From Bacteroidia bacterium (GTDB lineage Bacteria > Bacteroidota > Bacteroidia > NS11-12g > UBA9320): 8,046 nucleotides of DNA. Below, piece after piece: positions 5,808 through 8,046 of the stretch (its first letter is position 1; each line of letters starts with the position of its first letter). Position numbers and translations under genes: made by a program. The notes below the pieces were generated by a model. It was given only the letters and a program-made list of their open reading frames with translations, searched no databases and was not told the origin of the DNA. The DNA lies in NCBI GenBank assembly GCA_013042025.1, contig JABDQY010000055.1, positions 1 to 8,046 of the forward strand, written 5' to 3'.

Positions 5808-6248
5808 TTGAACAAAGAAGAACGATTCCAAATTCTGTTAAACGAAGCACAAAGTCTAGTCGATTCGCAAGTTGATGATATTGCAAACATGGCTAATGTT
5901 ACTCGACTGATTTACAATCATTTTCCGCATCATTGGATAGGTTTTTATAGGGTAGTAGAATCTGAATTGGTTCTTGGACCCTTTAATGGTCCAATTGCAT
6001 GTACTCGAATCGCTTATGGAAAAGGAGTATGCGGTACCGCATGGAAAGAGAACAAAACAATTATTGTGGATGATGTTCATCAATTCCCGGGTCACATTGC
6101 TTGCAGTGCACTATCAAACTCAGAGATTGTCGTACCATGTTCTAGAAACAATGTTGTATTTGCTGTTCTGGATATTGATAGTGATCAGTTTAGTGCATTT
6201 GACAACATAGATAAAAATTACTTGGAACAGTTAGTTCAACTTTTATGA
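5808..6248 (+). CDS. msrC: Free methionine-R-sulfoxide reductase (GAF domain)
   Basis: This cytoplasmic repair enzyme reduces free L-methionine-R-sulfoxide to methionine, with electrons from thioredoxin. The whole 146-residue protein is a single GAF domain. The family signature is clear: GPFNGPIACTRI with Cys65, GKGVCGTAW with Cys75, and FPGHIACSALSNSEIVVP with Cys99. These three cysteines correspond to Cys84, Cys94 and Cys118 of the E. coli enzyme, with Cys99 at the catalytic position. Cys111, just after the SEIVVP motif, is an additional cysteine. The only usable start is TTG 5808: the frame is closed by TAG at 5784-5786, no ATG or GTG lies between, and the first internal ATG (residue 28) would remove conserved helix. 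The stop overlaps the next gene's start as ATGA, implying translational coupling with the transporter. Confidence 0.93.
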   Translation: MNKEERFQILLNEAQSLVDSQVDDIANMANVTRLIYNHFPHHWIGFYRVVESELVLGPFNGPIACTRIAYGKGVCGTAWKENKTIIVDDVHQFPGHIACSALSNSEIVVPCSRNNVVFAVLDIDSDQFSAFDNIDKNYLEQLVQLL

Positions 6249-7591
6249 GTTTCACCCAAAAATATGCCCTCTGGTTTCGGAAATTGTTTCCATCACCATT
6301 CAGTATTGCCATTGTTCTAACGCTAATAACACTAATTGCGTCAATTGTTTTTTCAGAAAAGTCACTAGAGAATTTGGTTCTTGATTGGCAAGAAGGGTTA
6401 TGGAATAGCAATCTCTTGGCATTTGCATTTCAAATGATGTTGATGTTGGTCTTAGGGCATGCATTGGCATTAAGTGATTTCTTCAATCGGGTAATTGCGA
6501 TATTAATTAAGCCAATTAGGAGCACAGCACAAGCCGCTGCCTTAGTTACTGCTTCCACTATCATCGTGGCATTCTTTAATTGGGGTCTCGGTTTAATTTT
6601 TGGAGCTTTACTTGCTCGAAAAATAGGAGAACAATTCAGTCAGAATAAAATTCCAATAAACTATCCGCTTATAGGTGCTGCAGGATATGTTGGCTTAATG
6701 GTATGGCATGGAGGCCTTTCAGGTTCTGCTTTGACTAAAGTTGCTGAACCAAATCATATTCGTGACATCTCTAACAATTCACTTTTGCCAGAAGCCATCT
6801 ATTATACAGATACGGTATTCTCTTCAATGAATATGATGGCATTTATCCTTCTGCTTGTTCTTGTACCTACGATTTTCTATTTCATTGGAAAGAAATCAAA
6901 ATCCACATATTTAAAAATCAAGTCGGTTAAGATTAAATCAAAACAATACTCTAAACGAGTTGGTGCTGAAAAAATTGATTATTGGACACCAATTAGTAAG
7001 CTAATAGGTTTAGCATTGGTAGTAACCAGCATCTATATTGCAATTGACTTTGCGGGAGCAACTTTGGGTTTTATCACACCAAATTACATCAATTTTTGTC
7101 TCCTCGGTCTTGGAATCTTATTGCATAAGAACTTCCATTCATTCTTAAAAGCAATAGATAAAGCCATTGTAGGTTCATCCGGAATATTAATTCAATTTCC
7201 ACTGTATTTTGGAATTCTTGCATTAATGCAAAGCAGTGGACTTATTAACTCTGTTTCAAATGCTTTTACGTCGATATCTACCCAGCAAACATTGCCAATC
7301 TTTACTTTCTTTAGTGCCGGATTTGTGAATGTGTTTGTACCAAGTGGTGGCGGTCAGTGGGCTATTCAAGGTCCTATAATATTAGAAGCTGCTACCAACT
7401 TAAATGTACCCTTAAATAAAATAATTTTAAGTATGGCATACGGCGATCAATTAACCAATATGTTACAACCATTTTGGGCCCTACCCCTACTTAGTATTAC
7501 CGGATTAAAAGCTCGAGATATTCTGCCCTACACACTAATACTTTTGGCAGTAGGATTGATTATTTTTTTATCGTGCTTAATGATTTTCTAA
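6245..7591 (+). CDS. AtoE-family short-chain fatty acid transporter
   Basis: This 448-residue integral membrane protein, close to E. coli AtoE in length (about 440), should import short-chain fatty acids such as butyrate or acetoacetate across the inner membrane. About ten to eleven hydrophobic segments are visible, roughly at 18-37, 55-76, 99-122, 143-158, 195-214, 252-270, 280-294, 308-328, 351-366, 393-416 and 428-447. A basic loop lies near 215-240. Family hallmarks are FNWGLGLIFGALLARK (111-126), GYVGLMVWHGGLSGSA (147-162), FVPSGGGQWAIQGP (364-377) and AYGDQLTNMLQPFWALPLL (398-416). There are no acyl-CoA transferase or thiolase genes nearby, unlike the E. coli ato operon, so the exact substrate is uncertain. 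Its ATG overlaps the TGA of the sulfoxide reductase gene, so the two are co-translated. The miaE promoter begins 13 bases after its stop. Confidence 0.92.
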   Translation: MSFTQKYALWFRKLFPSPFSIAIVLTLITLIASIVFSEKSLENLVLDWQEGLWNSNLLAFAFQMMLMLVLGHALALSDFFNRVIAILIKPIRSTAQAAALVTASTIIVAFFNWGLGLIFGALLARKIGEQFSQNKIPINYPLIGAAGYVGLMVWHGGLSGSALTKVAEPNHIRDISNNSLLPEAIYYTDTVFSSMNMMAFILLLVLVPTIFYFIGKKSKSTYLKIKSVKIKSKQYSKRVGAEKIDYWTPISKLIGLALVVTSIYIAIDFAGATLGFITPNYINFCLLGLGILLHKNFHSFLKAIDKAIVGSSGILIQFPLYFGILALMQSSGLINSVSNAFTSISTQQTLPIFTFFSAGFVNVFVPSGGGQWAIQGPIILEAATNLNVPLNKIILSMAYGDQLTNMLQPFWALPLLSITGLKARDILPYTLILLAVGLIIFLSCLMIF

Positions 7592-7604
7592 GATTCATAA
7601 TATG

Positions 7605-7612
7605 TAACTTTG
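7605..7612 (+). promoter_or_regulatory. Bacteroidota -7 promoter element of miaE
   Basis: TAACTTTG matches TAnnTTTG exactly and ends six bases before ATG 7619, so the mRNA leader would be only a few bases. It lies in the 27-base gap after the transporter gene, which shows that miaE can be transcribed separately. No distinct -33 TTTG is seen in the end of the transporter gene. Confidence 0.6.
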
Positions 7613-7618
7613 TATGAG

Positions 7619-8046
7619 ATGGATATCTTAACAAGTAAAACTACTCTTGGACTTGAAATGGCAACTGACCCACGATGGGTAAACATTGCTGAAAAGAGCA
7701 TCGAATTTATTCTTACAGACCATGCCTGGTGCGAACAGAAAGCAGCAACTCATGGAATTAGTGTAATCAGTAGATTTAGTCAATTTCCAGAAATAGTGGA
7801 AGCAGTTAGTCCAATTGTTGCAGAAGAATGGGGTCACTTTAGGCGTGTATTAAAAGAACTTAAAAAACAAGGATTTGAGCTCGGTCTCCAACGCAAAGAT
7901 GAATACGTAAATAAACTCAATACCTATATTCGAAAAGGAGACCATATTAAAAAGCAACTGGTGGAGTATCTCTTAGCTTTTGCCATGATTGAAGCTAGAA
8001 GTTGTGAGCGATTTCGACTACTAAGTTTGCATATGGAGAATACGGA
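7619..8046 (+). CDS. miaE: tRNA-(ms2io6A37) hydroxylase MiaE, 3' end missing
   Basis: MiaE is a ferritin-like non-haem di-iron monooxygenase that hydroxylates the isopentenyl group of 2-methylthio-N6-isopentenyladenosine at tRNA position 37. The frame is open to the right edge, giving 142 residues of a protein usually near 190-200. Visible metal-ligand motifs are DHAWCEQKAA with Glu39, VAEEWGHF with Glu70 and His73 (the first ExxH), and IEARSCERF with Glu125 or Glu130. The second ExxH lies beyond the window. The N-terminus TDPRWVNIA (16-24) is also typical. ATG 7619 is chosen because it follows the promoter closely and opens the conserved frame; ATG 7614 is out of frame and stops after five codons. 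The gene stands apart from the transporter upstream by virtue of its own promoter. Confidence 0.93.
   Translation, partial: MDILTSKTTLGLEMATDPRWVNIAEKSIEFILTDHAWCEQKAATHGISVISRFSQFPEIVEAVSPIVAEEWGHFRRVLKELKKQGFELGLQRKDEYVNKLNTYIRKGDHIKKQLVEYLLAFAMIEARSCERFRLLSLHMENT

Noticed and set aside
7614..7631. Five-codon frame ATG AGA TGG ATA TCT TAA before miaE
   Set aside because: It overlaps the miaE start and is too short to support beyond chance; the predicted transcription start may even lie within its ATG.
1..8046. CRISPR array, insertion sequence, phage, toxin-antitoxin locus or RNA genes
   Set aside because: I saw no regularly spaced repeats, transposase motifs, terminal repeats with target duplications, tRNA cloverleaf or rRNA sequence. 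The small peptide lacks an identifiable antitoxin partner, so it is not called a toxin-antitoxin locus.

Overview
The window looks like a chromosomal segment of a marine-type Bacteroidota, probably Flavobacteriales-like. Three things point there. The DNA is AT-rich. The genes are a tandem pair of GH13 amylases (one a lipoprotein) with beta-phosphoglucomutase, MiaE and a free-methionine-sulfoxide reductase of Bacteroidota type. The exact octamer TAACTTTG, a match to the Bacteroidota -7 promoter consensus TAnnTTTG, lies just upstream of three start codons. The taxonomic placement is inference.

Region 1 (1-3960, plus strand) is a starch/maltodextrin block. It holds the 3' part of a GH13 amylase (cut by the window edge), a second GH13 amylase with a lipoprotein signal, an unrelated small lipoprotein with its own promoter, a ~320-base gap, and beta-phosphoglucomutase (pgmB). 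The amylases would cut alpha-glucans to short oligosaccharides outside the cytoplasm. pgmB converts beta-glucose-1-phosphate, the product of inverting maltose phosphorylases, to glucose-6-phosphate. The expected phosphorylase and transporter are not in the window. An open 46-codon frame before pgmB ends in a TAATG stop/start overlap, which suggests the remnant of a former operon partner.

Region 2 (3957-5450, minus strand) is a large polytopic membrane protein that resembles GT-C-type glycosyltransferases. It converges on pgmB so tightly that the two stop codons share TTAA inside a 12-bp palindrome.

Region 3 (5451-5807) has no large gene but is not empty. On the minus strand it carries a compact candidate transcription unit: a TAACTTTG promoter, a 31-codon reading frame for a single-span hydrophobic peptide, an 8-bp inverted repeat, and a perfect GC-rich hairpin followed by TTTT. 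This is the most interesting unexplained item here.

Region 4 (5808-8046, plus strand) holds free methionine-R-sulfoxide reductase with a TTG start. Its stop overlaps (ATGA) the start of an AtoE-family short-chain fatty acid transporter. A new promoter then leads into miaE (tRNA ms2io6A hydroxylase), which runs off the window end. No rRNA, tRNA, CRISPR array, insertion sequence or phage gene was seen.
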